DNA of 64,000 bases from Labrenzia sp. VG12 (GCF_002237595.1 NZ_CP022529.1:682001-746000); one strand, 5' to 3'; shown: positions 45,779-55,093, counted from the stretch's first letter. Program-made: numbers and translations. Notes: generated by a model from the sequence alone, not told the origin.

Positions 45779-46032
45779 AGCAACGTGTGAGACGGTGCCG
45801 GCCGGGTACCGTTAAGGTTTCCGAGGTGAGCCTTTTGTGAAGTTGGCGCAATCGAAACCCGAAATCTGACTGGCGACACGGCAACAGCCGGAAACAATCG
45901 GCGCCCGATCAAGCCTCCCGCAAGCCTCTCCCTTGACTTTCGCTTCGCAACATGGCTTGTGCAGCCCGACACGGCCTGCCTCCGGCGGGCCGTAATGATT
46001 TTCTATGCCAAGAAGAATACCGAGGATTTAGA

Positions 46033-47814
46033 ATGCACCCCTACCGTAGTCACACGTGCGGTGATCTCCGTCTGTCCGACGAAGGCCAGACCATCCGTCT
46101 TTCCGGCTGGGTTCACCGGGTTCGAGATCATGGCGGGGTGCTGTTCATTGATCTGCGCGACCATTATGGCGTCACCCAGTGTGTGGTTGATCCGGATTCG
46201 GCCGCTTTTGGTCTGGCTGAAACCGTTCGTTCCGAGTGGTGTATCCGCATTGACGGCAACGTGAAACAGCGCACGCCGGAAACGGTCAACAAGGACCTGC
46301 CGACCGGTGAAATCGAAGTCTTCATCCGCGACATGGAAGTGCTTGGATCGGCCAAGGAATTGCCGCTGCCGGTGTTCGGCGAGCTGGACTACCCGGAAGA
46401 GGTGCGCCTGAAGTACCGCTTCCTGGATCTGCGCCGCGAAAAGCTGCACAACAACATGATCCTGCGCTCCAACGTCGTGCGCGATCTGCGCGACCGCATG
46501 TGGGAGATCGGTTTCAACGAGTTCCAGACGCCGATCATCACGGCGTCCTCGCCGGAAGGCGCGCGTGACTTCCTGGTGCCGTCCCGTCTGCATCCGGGCA
46601 AGTTTTATGCGCTGCCCCAGGCGCCGCAGCAGTTCAAGCAGCTGCTCATGGTCTCCGGCTTCGACAAGTATTTCCAGATCGCGCCGTGTTTCCGCGACGA
46701 GGACCCGCGTGCCGACCGTTCGCCGACCGATTTCTACCAGCTCGACATGGAAATGTCCTTTGTCACGCAGCAGGAGGTCTTCGACACGATCGAGCCGGTG
46801 ATCGCCGGTTGCTTCGAGCGGTTCGGCAACGGCCGCCCGGTCAACCGCAACTGGCCGCAGATCTCCTACAAGGACAGTGCTCTCTGGTACGGCACCGACA
46901 AGCCGGACTTGCGCAACCCGATCAAGATGCAGATCGTGTCCGAGCATTTTGCCGGCTCCGGCTTTGCCATCTTCGCCAACCTCCTGGAACAGCCGGGTAC
47001 CGAGATCCGCGCCATTCCGGCGCCGAAGGGCGGCAGCCGCAAGTTCTGCGACCGCATGAACAAGTTCGCGCAGGGCGAAGGCCTTCCGGGCATGGGCTAT
47101 ATCTTCTGGCGCAAGGCCGAGGACGGCTCGACGGAAGCCGCGGGCCCGCTCGCCAAGAACATCGGTCCGGAACGCACCGAAGCCATCCGCCAGCAGCTCG
47201 GCCTGGAAGAGGGCGACGCGGCGTTCTTCCTCGGTGGCAAGCCGAAGCAGTTCACGGCCGTGGCCGCCAAGGCGCGGGTCATCATCGGCGAAGAACTCGG
47301 CCACACCGACAAGGACCGGTTCGAATTTGCCTGGATCGTCGACTTCCCGATCTACGAACGGGATGAGGAAACCGGCGAGATCGACTTCGAGCACAACCCG
47401 TTCTCCATGCCCCAGGGTGGCATGGAAGCGCTGGAAGGCGATCCGCTTGACGTTCTTGGCTTTCAGTACGACCTGTCCTGTAACGGTCACGAGCTGGTGT
47501 CCGGAGCGATCCGGAACCACAAGCCGGAAATCATGTACAAGGCCTTCGAAATCGCCGGCTACCCGAACGAGGAAGTCGACAAGCGTTTCGGCGGCATGGT
47601 CAACGCGTTCCAGTATGGCGCCCCGCCGCATGGTGGCTGCGCGGCCGGTATCGACCGCATGGTGATGCTGCTCGCAGACGAGGCCAACATTCGTGAGGTC
47701 ATGCTGTTCCCGATGAACCAGAAGGCCGAAGACCTGATGATGGGGGCGCCCAACGAGGCGACGGCGGCTCAGCTTCGCGATTTGCATTTGCGGCTGAACC
47801 TGCCGGAAGCGTAA
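46033..47814 (+). CDS. aspS: Aspartyl-tRNA synthetase
   Basis: Class II synthetase of 593 residues. OB-fold N-domain with RLSGWVHRVRDHGGVLFIDLRD, motif 2 in FRDEDPRADRSPTDFYQLDMEMS, a GAD domain inserted in the middle, and motif 3 with GIDRMVMLL near the end. ATG at 46033 is chosen over an upstream in-frame start because the family N-terminus MHPYRSHTCG begins there. Alphaproteobacterial AspRS of this form is often non-discriminating; this cannot be settled here. Confidence 0.97.
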   Translation: MHPYRSHTCGDLRLSDEGQTIRLSGWVHRVRDHGGVLFIDLRDHYGVTQCVVDPDSAAFGLAETVRSEWCIRIDGNVKQRTPETVNKDLPTGEIEVFIRDMEVLGSAKELPLPVFGELDYPEEVRLKYRFLDLRREKLHNNMILRSNVVRDLRDRMWEIGFNEFQTPIITASSPEGARDFLVPSRLHPGKFYALPQAPQQFKQLLMVSGFDKYFQIAPCFRDEDPRADRSPTDFYQLDMEMSFVTQQEVFDTIEPVIAGCFERFGNGRPVNRNWPQISYKDSALWYGTDKPDLRNPIKMQIVSEHFAGSGFAIFANLLEQPGTEIRAIPAPKGGSRKFCDRMNKFAQGEGLPGMGYIFWRKAEDGSTEAAGPLAKNIGPERTEAIRQQLGLEEGDAAFFLGGKPKQFTAVAAKARVIIGEELGHTDKDRFEFAWIVDFPIYERDEETGEIDFEHNPFSMPQGGMEALEGDPLDVLGFQYDLSCNGHELVSGAIRNHKPEIMYKAFEIAGYPNEEVDKRFGGMVNAFQYGAPPHGGCAAGIDRMVMLLADEANIREVMLFPMNQKAEDLMMGAPNEATAAQLRDLHLRLNLPEA

Positions 47815-47871
47815 ACTGGGGCCCTTGCGGCTGCGGACCAGAAACGGATACCCCTTCCTGAAAGGGGCAGG

Positions 47872-47895
47872 GAGGCCGGCTTTGCTGGCCTCTTT
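47872..47895 (+). terminator. Probable aspS terminator
   Basis: Stem gaggccggc/gctggcctc (one mismatch) with a ttt loop and a short T-run (ctttc). Confidence 0.6.
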
Positions 47896-47933
47896 CATGC
47901 CGGGAACAGAACTCTGATGAAAGGCAATGCTTC

Positions 47934-49721
47934 GTGCTAAACCCTGCAAAATGGCAGGTCTTTGAAGATCAGGACGGCACCGTCCAGACCGTCAAGCGAT
48001 TGCTGAGCGAAAACATCCGGACCTATATCCCGCGCTATGCGCTGGCCTTTGTGTTCATGGGCCTGGTCGCGGCAACAACCGCTGCCAGCGCCTGGATCAT
48101 GAAGGACATCATCAACGAGGTCTTCATCAACCGCGACAAGGCGATGATCTACGTCATCGCAGGTGCGGTGATCGCGATCTTCACGCTGAAAGGCGCATCG
48201 ACCTACGGCCAGATGGTGGTGTTGTCGCGGGTGGGCAATGCCATCGTCGCCGATCTGCAGAAAAAACTGTTCAGGCGCCTGACCGAACAGGACCAGGCCT
48301 ATTTCGACCGTATGTCGCTGCCGGAACTGGCCATTCGCGTCAACACGGGATCCGCCAGCGCCCGCAATGTCATCGACATGCTGGTGCTGAGCCTCGGCCG
48401 GGACATCCTGACCCTGATCGGTCTCGTGGTTGTTCTGATTTCCATGGACCCGATCATGAGCCTTCTGGCTCTCGTGATCATGCCGCCCATCGTGATCGGC
48501 GTGGGGTTCCTGGTGAAACGGGTCAAGACCTATGCCAAGCGGCAGGTTGTCTCGAACGCCAAGATCGGCGCGACGCTTCAGGAAACGGTGCTCGGTATCC
48601 GGATCGTCAAGGCCTTCGGCATGGAACCGGCCATGCACAAGCGCATGGCGGGCGCTGTTGCCGAGGTGCAGAGCCAGTCAAACAAGATTGCCTCTTTGAC
48701 GGCGCGGACGTCTCCCCTGATGGAGACGCTTGGCGGCTTTGCCATCGCGCTGGTGATCTTTTACGGCGGCTATTCGGTGGTGGAACTGGGCAAGGATCCG
48801 GGCGCGTTTTTCGCGTTCATCACGGCTCTGTTGCTGGCCTATGACCCGGCACGGCGCCTTGCCAGGCTCAATGTCAATCTGAGCAAGGCGATTGTCGGCG
48901 CAAGGTTGATGTACGAACTGATCGACGAGCAACCGGACCTGGTCAAGATCGAAAACGCACCCGCCCTGACGGTCAAGAGCGGCGACGTTGTCCTGAAGGA
49001 CGTCCGGTTCTCCTATGGCGAGGGTGCCGCGCTCACAGGTCTGTCACTCACGGCCGAAGGCGGCAAGACAACCGCCCTGGTTGGTGCCTCCGGGGCCGGT
49101 AAATCGACGGTCTTTGCCCTGATTGAGCGGTTCTATGACCCGCAGTCGGGCGAGATCGCGATCGACGGACAAGCGATCAGATCCGTATCGATGGAAACGC
49201 TGCGCCGGAACATCGCCTATGTCGGGCAGGAGTCCTATCTGTTCAACATTTCCGTTCGCGACAACATCGCGGTCGGGAAACCCGACGCCACGCAGGCCGA
49301 GATCGAGGCGGCCGCTCGGGCAGCAAACGCACACGACTTCATCCAGGAGCTGCCGGACGGCTACGCGACCCTGGCAGGCGAGGGCGGCGGGCGGCTGTCC
49401 GGTGGACAGCGGCAGCGCATTGCGATCGCAAGGGCCATGCTGCGCGATGCCCCTATCCTGCTCCTGGACGAGGCAACTTCGGCGCTTGATGCGGAATCGG
49501 AAGCAAAGATCCAGGCGGCGCTCGAGACGCTGATGGCAGGCCGCACAACCATCGTGATCGCCCACAGGCTGAGCACCGTTCGTCATGCACACAAGATCCA
49601 TGTCCTGGACAAGGGGCACCTGATCGAAAGCGGGTCGCATGACGATCTCTTCGAACATGACGGTGTCTATCGCCGCCTGTGCGAACTTCAGTTCCAGAAC
49701 CGCAAGGAAGCCGCGGCCTAG
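47934..49721 (+). CDS. ABC exporter, MsbA-like
   Basis: 595-residue half-transporter. A six-helix exporter domain (residues about 20-310) is followed by one nucleotide-binding domain with Walker A GASGAGKST, signature LSGGQRQRIAIARAM, Walker B ILLLDEATSALD and H-loop VIAHRLSTVRH. Acts as a homodimer exporting lipid or amphipathic compounds; MsbA role is a guess. GTG start at 47934. The TAG stop is within the CTAG target of a MITE-like insertion; the stop is preserved. Confidence 0.9.
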   Translation: MLNPAKWQVFEDQDGTVQTVKRLLSENIRTYIPRYALAFVFMGLVAATTAASAWIMKDIINEVFINRDKAMIYVIAGAVIAIFTLKGASTYGQMVVLSRVGNAIVADLQKKLFRRLTEQDQAYFDRMSLPELAIRVNTGSASARNVIDMLVLSLGRDILTLIGLVVVLISMDPIMSLLALVIMPPIVIGVGFLVKRVKTYAKRQVVSNAKIGATLQETVLGIRIVKAFGMEPAMHKRMAGAVAEVQSQSNKIASLTARTSPLMETLGGFAIALVIFYGGYSVVELGKDPGAFFAFITALLLAYDPARRLARLNVNLSKAIVGARLMYELIDEQPDLVKIENAPALTVKSGDVVLKDVRFSYGEGAALTGLSLTAEGGKTTALVGASGAGKSTVFALIERFYDPQSGEIAIDGQAIRSVSMETLRRNIAYVGQESYLFNISVRDNIAVGKPDATQAEIEAAARAANAHDFIQELPDGYATLAGEGGGRLSGGQRQRIAIARAMLRDAPILLLDEATSALDAESEAKIQAALETLMAGRTTIVIAHRLSTVRHAHKIHVLDKGHLIESGSHDDLFEHDGVYRRLCELQFQNRKEAAA

Positions 49722-49987
49722 GGTCAGGACCCATTAATTTGAGTGAAATGGTAGGGATGAATTTGTTCGGATACGAGGCGCAAAGCTGCAGGAAACCGTC
49801 GGGTTTCCCAAGATTTGCAACGACGTTGCCGGGCAAATTCACCCTATCCCGGAAGGACGCAAAAACGGCTTTGATCTGCTGCGTCAAACCACTCAACCGG
49901 GCAGGGAGCCCGCTTGTCGCGGTTTTCCTTGCAGCTCGTTGTCGTTTGTTGCGCCATTTCGATCAAATTTATGAGTCCTGACCCTAG
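49718..49987. mobile_element. MITE-like element with 34-bp terminal inverted repeats
   Basis: Left 49718-49751 and right 49954-49987 are inverted copies, 30 of 34 identical, starting CTAGGGTCAGGAC. The duplicated TA (or CTAG) at both edges fits insertion at a YTAG site, the true element being about 264 bp (49721-49984, GGGTCAGG...CCTGACCC). There is no transposase inside. It lies immediately behind the ABC exporter gene. Confidence 0.75.
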
Positions 49988-50271
49988 AGCATTTTCCGGC
50001 CAATTTGGCGCATCCTGATTGAGGTCTTGCGAGGTAGGCCGCATGAGGGGAGGGCGCACATTGCGGAGCTGTGGACAAGCGGCCCGGCAAAACAGACGTC
50101 TGTCAGACACAAACCCGATGGGGCGGGCCCGTTCGGCCCATGCCTGCAGAAGCTGTCTCGACCGTGCCGCCGGCACGCTCTACGTCAGCTCCCTTGGTCT
50201 TGGATCAAAACGGCTCCGGCAGAACGCGCCAATTGGCTGGAACATGTCCTGGCCAGCGGTCTCTGCAAACG
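49988..50271. other. Intergenic region without a recognised gene
   Basis: Between the MITE-like element and the terminator of the next gene. The ends near 49994-50011 (TTCCGGCCAATTTGGCGC) and 50226-50242 (GCGCCAATTGGCTGGAA) are imperfect inverted repeats, so it may be a second small repeat element. No ORF seems real. Confidence 0.35.
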
Positions 50272-50299
50272 AAAAAAGCCCGGACATTGTCCGGGCTTT
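50272..50299 (-). terminator. Rho-independent terminator for periplasmic protein gene
   Basis: Stem AAAGCCCGGACA/TGTCCGGGCTTT with a three-base loop; read on the minus strand it ends in a T-run of six, 22 nt after the stop codon of the gene ending at 50321. Confidence 0.85.
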
Positions 50300-50320
50300 C
50301 CTAGTCGTATTGACGTCAGA

Positions 50321-51493
50321 TCACTGGTTGGCGGTGATGCCGACGGCCAGGATCTGCGGGATCATCTGCGGTGCCAGCATGGCCGTACCCATGATCTGGG
50401 AGACCGGGACCGGCGCCGACGGAGCGGCAACAACCTGAAGCGAACCAGGCGTGTTCAGGTACTCAGTCACAGCCTGGGCCACCTGTCCTTCAAGTTCCTT
50501 GTTCTGCAGCATGCCAAGCATCATCGGCAGGCTGCCGGTGATGCCGGCGACATATTGCGGTGTCTCGACACCCGCCTTTTTTGCTTCCTGATCAAGGATG
50601 CGGCCCGTCAGAGACGCATCGTCCAGCCGGATCTTGGCATTGTCGACGGTGACGTTCTGGAGCAGCGCCATGGCTTCTTCCGGCTTGTCCGACTTTTCGT
50701 TGAGCTGGGTGATCACATCACGGGTGACGCCGCCCAAAGAGAACGACAGGGACAGCTTGGCGGCATCCTTGGCATCGACCTTGATCTCCGGTACGACCAG
50801 GGTCGCAGCTTCCGGATCCCACTTGGCAGATCCGGCGAGATCGACGGTCAGCGTCTGATAGCCGAGGTCGGTCAGCGTCTTGCTTTCATCAGCTTCCAGC
50901 TGCGTGACATCCACGGTCGCGCCGGTAACGGCAAACTGGCCGCCGGTCGGCAGATCGCCGTCCATGCCATCGATGGAGGACGAGATCTTGGTGATGTCGG
51001 CAACCTTGCCGTCTTCGTCGCGGATCTCGATCGATGTCGCTTCAAGGGTCTTGTAACCGGGGCCCACTGGCGGCGTGTCAGCTTCCATCTCGGCCGGAGA
51101 CGGCAGCAGCAGATCGGTCACCGACAGGCTGGCAAGGCTCAGACCGCCGTCATCTGCATTCAGTTCCAGGTTCTCAAGGTCAAGGCCGCCCAGCTTGAGC
51201 CGTCCGTTGTCCTGGACGGCGCCGTTCGTCAGGGTCGTCGCCGCAATGGTCACGCGGCCGTCGTCGCCGTCCTGGGTCACAACAACGTCGTTGATGGTGA
51301 CGGTGTCGCCGGAAACGTCGACACCGCCATAGCTTTCAACGGTGCCTTCCTGGGCATCGAGCAGGGTCAGAAAGGCGTCGGCGACGTCATTTCCCGTTGG
51401 GTCGAACGCAAGGGCAGGGGTGGCCTGCAGAGCGATCAGGCTGACGGCGGCCGTCAGGCCGGCGGCAATCCGGGGCGAACGGACAAATTTCAT
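50321..51493 (-). CDS. Exported protein of unknown function
   Basis: 390 residues. Signal peptide MKFVRSPRIAAGLTAAVSLI, cleavage near ALA-F. The mature protein alternates short beta segments with acidic residues (GTVESYGGVDVSGDTVTIND, GRLKLGGLDLENLEL, LDLENLEL-type repeats), a pattern seen in DUF945/AsmA-like periplasmic beta-sandwich proteins, though I cannot place it in a family. The C-terminus is hydrophobic (LAPQMIPQILAVGI). ATG at 51493 follows GGAG and is preferred over a longer upstream frame. Confidence 0.7.
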   Translation of the reverse strand: MKFVRSPRIAAGLTAAVSLIALQATPALAFDPTGNDVADAFLTLLDAQEGTVESYGGVDVSGDTVTINDVVVTQDGDDGRVTIAATTLTNGAVQDNGRLKLGGLDLENLELNADDGGLSLASLSVTDLLLPSPAEMEADTPPVGPGYKTLEATSIEIRDEDGKVADITKISSSIDGMDGDLPTGGQFAVTGATVDVTQLEADESKTLTDLGYQTLTVDLAGSAKWDPEAATLVVPEIKVDAKDAAKLSLSFSLGGVTRDVITQLNEKSDKPEEAMALLQNVTVDNAKIRLDDASLTGRILDQEAKKAGVETPQYVAGITGSLPMMLGMLQNKELEGQVAQAVTEYLNTPGSLQVVAAPSAPVPVSQIMGTAMLAPQMIPQILAVGITANQ

Positions 51494-51669
51494 TGAAAAT
51501 CTCCATGAATAGAGGCGCCTCCACTCTGCTTGAAGATCCAGAGGGAGGCAAGGTGAAAGCCGAAGCAAGGTTTAGACGCTCCGTACGAACAAGATGTGTC
51601 CTGCATCACACATTGTCAGAACAGCCTGTTGGCAGATCCGATTGCGATAGAGCGGGCACGGCAGTCAGG

Positions 51670-52569
51670 TCAGGCCGCGCTCTTTTCCGGGTAAGCACTG
51701 CTTGCGCGTTCGATGTCTTCAATTGTCGGCAGGCTGGCTTCGTTGCCAAGATGCTGGATGGCATGGGTCGACGCGCCACGGGCGAAGCGGAAGTGCTGGT
51801 CCCAGCTGTGTTCGGGCCAGTGAAGATAAGAGGCGATGTAAGCGCCGTGGAAAACATCGCCGGCCCCGTTGGAATCCACGACCTTGTCAAGGGGAACGGA
51901 AAGGGCGGGCAGGACCTTGTCGGGGCCGCCTGCTTCATACCAGAGCACACCTTGTTCGCCGAGCGTGACCGCGCCCACAGGACAGTTTTTCGAGCGCAGA
52001 TACGCCAGGGTCTCGCCGGCCGATTTGCCGAGCTGCTCGCAGAAGCGCTCGGACACGACGGCGATGTCGATATGTTCCAGCAACTCGTCCGTGTTTTCGC
52101 GCACCGCGCCGCCGTCAAGCGAGGTCAGAATTCCATTGTTCTTGCAGGTGGCGGCGTAGTGGAGGGCGGCATCCGGCATGTGTCCGTCGAGATGCAGCGC
52201 TTTCAGGCCGGTAAGGGTCAATGGTGGGAAGGGATGCAGGAATTCATTGTCCCGGCAGCGCACAATGGCGCGCTTGCCGCCCTTGGGCATGATGAAGGAC
52301 AGCGAACTCTCGCGTACTTTTCTGCCATGGATCGAAATGCCATAGGCCGCCGCCATGTCGAGGAACATGCGCGACAGCCAGTCATCGGCCTGGGAACATA
52401 GCAGATCCGGCTTGCCGCCCAGTTTGGCGCAACAGAAGGCTGCGGTGACGGCGTTGCCGCCAAAGCTGATCGCGTAATCATTGGCGATCGCCTTTTCGTC
52501 GCCGGTCGGCAGGCGGTCGGTCAAGAAGGTGACGTCGATATAGGCCTGACCGATGAACAATGCCTGCAT
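51670..52569 (-). CDS. PfkB-family carbohydrate or nucleoside kinase
   Basis: 299-residue ribokinase-fold kinase. Motif 1 ISFGGNAVTAAFCCAKLGG binds the substrate; motif 2 is VVDSNGAGDVFHGAY with the catalytic Asp in GAGD. The N-terminus MQALFIGQAYIDVTFLTDRLP is typical. DSNGAGD replaces the more common DTTGAGD. The substrate could be a sugar such as ribose, fructose or ketodeoxygluconate. No neighbouring sugar pathway is present to decide. Confidence 0.88.
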   Translation of the reverse strand: MQALFIGQAYIDVTFLTDRLPTGDEKAIANDYAISFGGNAVTAAFCCAKLGGKPDLLCSQADDWLSRMFLDMAAAYGISIHGRKVRESSLSFIMPKGGKRAIVRCRDNEFLHPFPPLTLTGLKALHLDGHMPDAALHYAATCKNNGILTSLDGGAVRENTDELLEHIDIAVVSERFCEQLGKSAGETLAYLRSKNCPVGAVTLGEQGVLWYEAGGPDKVLPALSVPLDKVVDSNGAGDVFHGAYIASYLHWPEHSWDQHFRFARGASTHAIQHLGNEASLPTIEDIERASSAYPEKSAA

Positions 52570-52646
52570 GAAATCCTCCCCGGCAGCTGATTTCCTTGGT
52601 TTTGCGGCATCTGACCACGCGCGTGCACGCCGCCGCTTTGATCTGA

Positions 52647-54371
52647 ATGAAACAGCTGAATCTTCAGTCCTTGTTTACCCAGTTCAGCCATCTTCAGAAA
52701 GAGTTTATTCACGAACAGGCCCGCGTCTTGTCCTTCCGGTATTTAGGTTTTGCGAAAACAGTTCTGATCGCCCTTGTGCTGGCGACAACGCCGCTGTTCG
52801 CGATCAATATCATTTTGAACCAATATGCTGAACGCCGTGCGATTACCGAAATGGAGGGCATGGGCCAGGCAACAGTACATCGCGCCGAGGAAGCGATCAG
52901 CACCACCGTTTCCCTGCTGCAACGTCTGGATCGGGACGATGTCCAGACCTGCAATGCCGCAGACCGCGTGATCTATGAAAAGCAGATCCTGGAACACGGC
53001 ATGATCGATGCCATCGGGCTGGCGGATGCTGCCGGCCAGCGCATGTGCGTGTTTCCCGACCGGGAACTGGCCGGTGAGGTGATCCTGCCGCCGATCCGCG
53101 AAGACGGTCCGCTGGTCGGGATCGGCATGCTGGAAAGATCCTATCTGGGCGTGCGGGCCGCAGTCATCAGCTGGGACCTGAAAAACAAGAGCCGCCTGTT
53201 TGCAGAGGTCACCCCCGCGGTGATCGCCATGGATCCGGGCCCCGACTACCTGCGCTCCTATCGCAGGACCGAATTGCGTCTTGGAGACAATCTGCTCTGG
53301 TACACAGTCGGTGGCTATAACTCCGAAGCCAGCGACCCGTCGGAAATCCTGACCGTCGATGTCAGGTCGGAGCTTTACCCGCTTGTTGCCTCTGTGACGG
53401 CACCGGCCTCTGCCGCCGGACAGCTGGTCCAGGACCTGAAGGTGATTGCGGTTGCTGCCTGCGCGGGCATAGCGGTTCTTTTTGTCGCCATCGGCGTCTG
53501 GTTGTCCTGGCGGCCGGAACGGGAAGCGGACGACGAGTTTGTTGCCGCGATCCGCAACGGCGAGTTCATTCCCTACTATCAGCCTGTCATGGACATCGAA
53601 AGCGGCCGCCTGCGTGGCTGCGAGATCCTGATGCGCTGGCGGCGTCCGAACGGCATGATCGTGTCTCCCGGACAGTTCATGGCCTATGCGGAGAACAATG
53701 GTCATATCTTCGACATGACCCGGCACATGATGCGCGTGTCCTCGGAGGAAATCGGCGAACTCTACGGCGAAAACCCGGATCTGAAGCTGTCGGTCAACCT
53801 GTTTGCCGGCCATTTCCTGGATCGGGAAATCATTTCGGATATCAAGTCGATCTTCGAAAAATCCGCAATCTCCTTCCAGCAGATCGTGGTCGAGGTGACC
53901 GAACGCCATCCGCTGGAAGACATGGAACTGGCCCGCAAGATCATCGCCGAACTGCAGGCGCTTGGTGTTCGGGTCGCACTCGACGACGTCGGTACCGGTC
54001 ATGGTGGCATGGCCTATCTGCAGAAGCTTGGTGTCGACATCATCAAGATCGACAAGATGTTCATCGACACGATCGGGTCGGACGACAATTCCACGACGAT
54101 CGTCGACTCCATGGTTGAGCTGGCCGACAATCTCGGTATGGGCATCATTGCCGAGGGCGTCGAGATGGAAGAACAGATCGACCGGCTCCTGGAGCTCGGT
54201 GTGACCGCGGCCCAGGGGTATTTCTTCGCTGCGCCAATGCCTGCCAACGAGTTCATCGAATTCGCGGAACGTGCTGAGGAAGACGCGCGCGAGCGCGCAC
54301 GTCTGGCAGCCGAAGCCGCCGCCGCCGAACAGGCGGCAAACGAAGCGGCGATGGCCAACGCAGCCGCCTGA
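52647..54371 (+). CDS. Membrane c-di-GMP phosphodiesterase (CSS-motif + EAL)
   Basis: 574 residues. Two membrane segments (about 35-57 and 260-280) flank a periplasmic domain with two spaced cysteines (DVQTC ... QRMCVF), as in redox-sensitive CSS-motif phosphodiesterases. The cytoplasmic EAL domain (about 300-550) shows EILMRW in place of EALLRW, SVNLFAGHF, VVEVTERHP, LDDVGTG, IKIDKMFID, IIAEGVE and QGYFFAAPM, so the metal and catalytic residues appear intact. The C-terminal tail is an Ala/Glu-rich stretch ending NAAA. Likely lowers c-di-GMP in response to periplasmic thiol state. Confidence 0.9.
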   Translation: MKQLNLQSLFTQFSHLQKEFIHEQARVLSFRYLGFAKTVLIALVLATTPLFAINIILNQYAERRAITEMEGMGQATVHRAEEAISTTVSLLQRLDRDDVQTCNAADRVIYEKQILEHGMIDAIGLADAAGQRMCVFPDRELAGEVILPPIREDGPLVGIGMLERSYLGVRAAVISWDLKNKSRLFAEVTPAVIAMDPGPDYLRSYRRTELRLGDNLLWYTVGGYNSEASDPSEILTVDVRSELYPLVASVTAPASAAGQLVQDLKVIAVAACAGIAVLFVAIGVWLSWRPEREADDEFVAAIRNGEFIPYYQPVMDIESGRLRGCEILMRWRRPNGMIVSPGQFMAYAENNGHIFDMTRHMMRVSSEEIGELYGENPDLKLSVNLFAGHFLDREIISDIKSIFEKSAISFQQIVVEVTERHPLEDMELARKIIAELQALGVRVALDDVGTGHGGMAYLQKLGVDIIKIDKMFIDTIGSDDNSTTIVDSMVELADNLGMGIIAEGVEMEEQIDRLLELGVTAAQGYFFAAPMPANEFIEFAERAEEDARERARLAAEAAAAEQAANEAAMANAAA

Positions 54372-54403
54372 TCCAGCCTTGCTATCTCTCGACTGATTTG
54401 GCC

Positions 54404-54436
54404 CGTTTTCCGCAGACTGAGCGTCTGCGGAAAACG
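54404..54436. promoter_or_regulatory. Perfect 14-bp stem between EAL and TetR genes
   Basis: CGTTTTCCGCAGAC-tgagc-GTCTGCGGAAAACG. Strong hairpin in RNA, but followed by acgattgcctc before the T-run, so it is either an atypical terminator for the EAL gene or a dyad operator for the TetR gene that starts 86 nt later. Confidence 0.5.
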
Positions 54437-54521
54437 ACGATTGCCTCTTTTTACAGCTTGTCTGTACCGGCTGGACGGTTTAGAAGGCGCGGCAACTGTA
54501 CTGACCAGACGGTAAAGCCGC

Positions 54522-55091
54522 ATGAGTTCCAGACCTGCGCGCAAGGCGCAAGATTCCAAATCAAGCATTCTTGACGCTGCGCTGGATCTCATCCGGCGGG
54601 CCGGTGCGCCAGCGCTGACAATCGATGCGGTCGCGGAGGCGGCGGGGTTTTCAAAGGGCGGTGTGCTCTACAATTTTCCGACCAAGGATGCGTTGATCAC
54701 CGGCATGGTGGAACACCTTGGCCGCCAGTTCGAAGCGGAAGTCATCGCGGCACGTGCGCAGAACCTGTCTTCGCCCTGTCCGACCCTGAGTGCGATGATC
54801 GATGTCACCGAGGGCTGGCTGAAGCAGAACCGGGACCTGGCGCGCGCCATGCTGGCCACCACGGCCGCCAAGCCGGACCTGAGCGAGCCTTTCATGGACG
54901 TGAAGGCGCGGCTGAAAGCGGCAATCCAGGGCGAGACACCGGAAGTGGGTAGAGCCTGGGCGATCTGGGCGAGCCTTGAGGGCCTGCATTTCGCAGAAGC
55001 CCATTGTGTCGCAATTTTCAATGAGAATGAGCAGGCTGCCGTGTTCGAAGAACTCCGCAGCCGCCTGTCCGAATTCGAACATCGGGACTGA
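54522..55091 (+). CDS. TetR-family repressor of the RND pump operon
   Basis: 189 residues. N-terminal helix-turn-helix (residues about 15-60: SILDAALDLIRRAGAPALTIDAVAEAAGFSKGGVLYNFPTKDAL), with a ligand-binding helical domain of TetR_C_37-like composition after it. It lies 2 nt upstream of the RND adaptor gene in the same direction, so it is first gene of the efflux operon and its probable autorepressor. Confidence 0.88.
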   Translation: MSSRPARKAQDSKSSILDAALDLIRRAGAPALTIDAVAEAAGFSKGGVLYNFPTKDALITGMVEHLGRQFEAEVIAARAQNLSSPCPTLSAMIDVTEGWLKQNRDLARAMLATTAAKPDLSEPFMDVKARLKAAIQGETPEVGRAWAIWASLEGLHFAEAHCVAIFNENEQAAVFEELRSRLSEFEHRD

Positions 55092-55093
55092 GA

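Noticed and set aside
46003..47949. 648-residue open frame on the minus strand
   Set aside because: Lies entirely across aspS; Arg/His/Val-rich shadow of a high-GC gene with no family match.
52743..54002. 419-residue minus-strand frame
   Set aside because: Shadow of the EAL phosphodiesterase.
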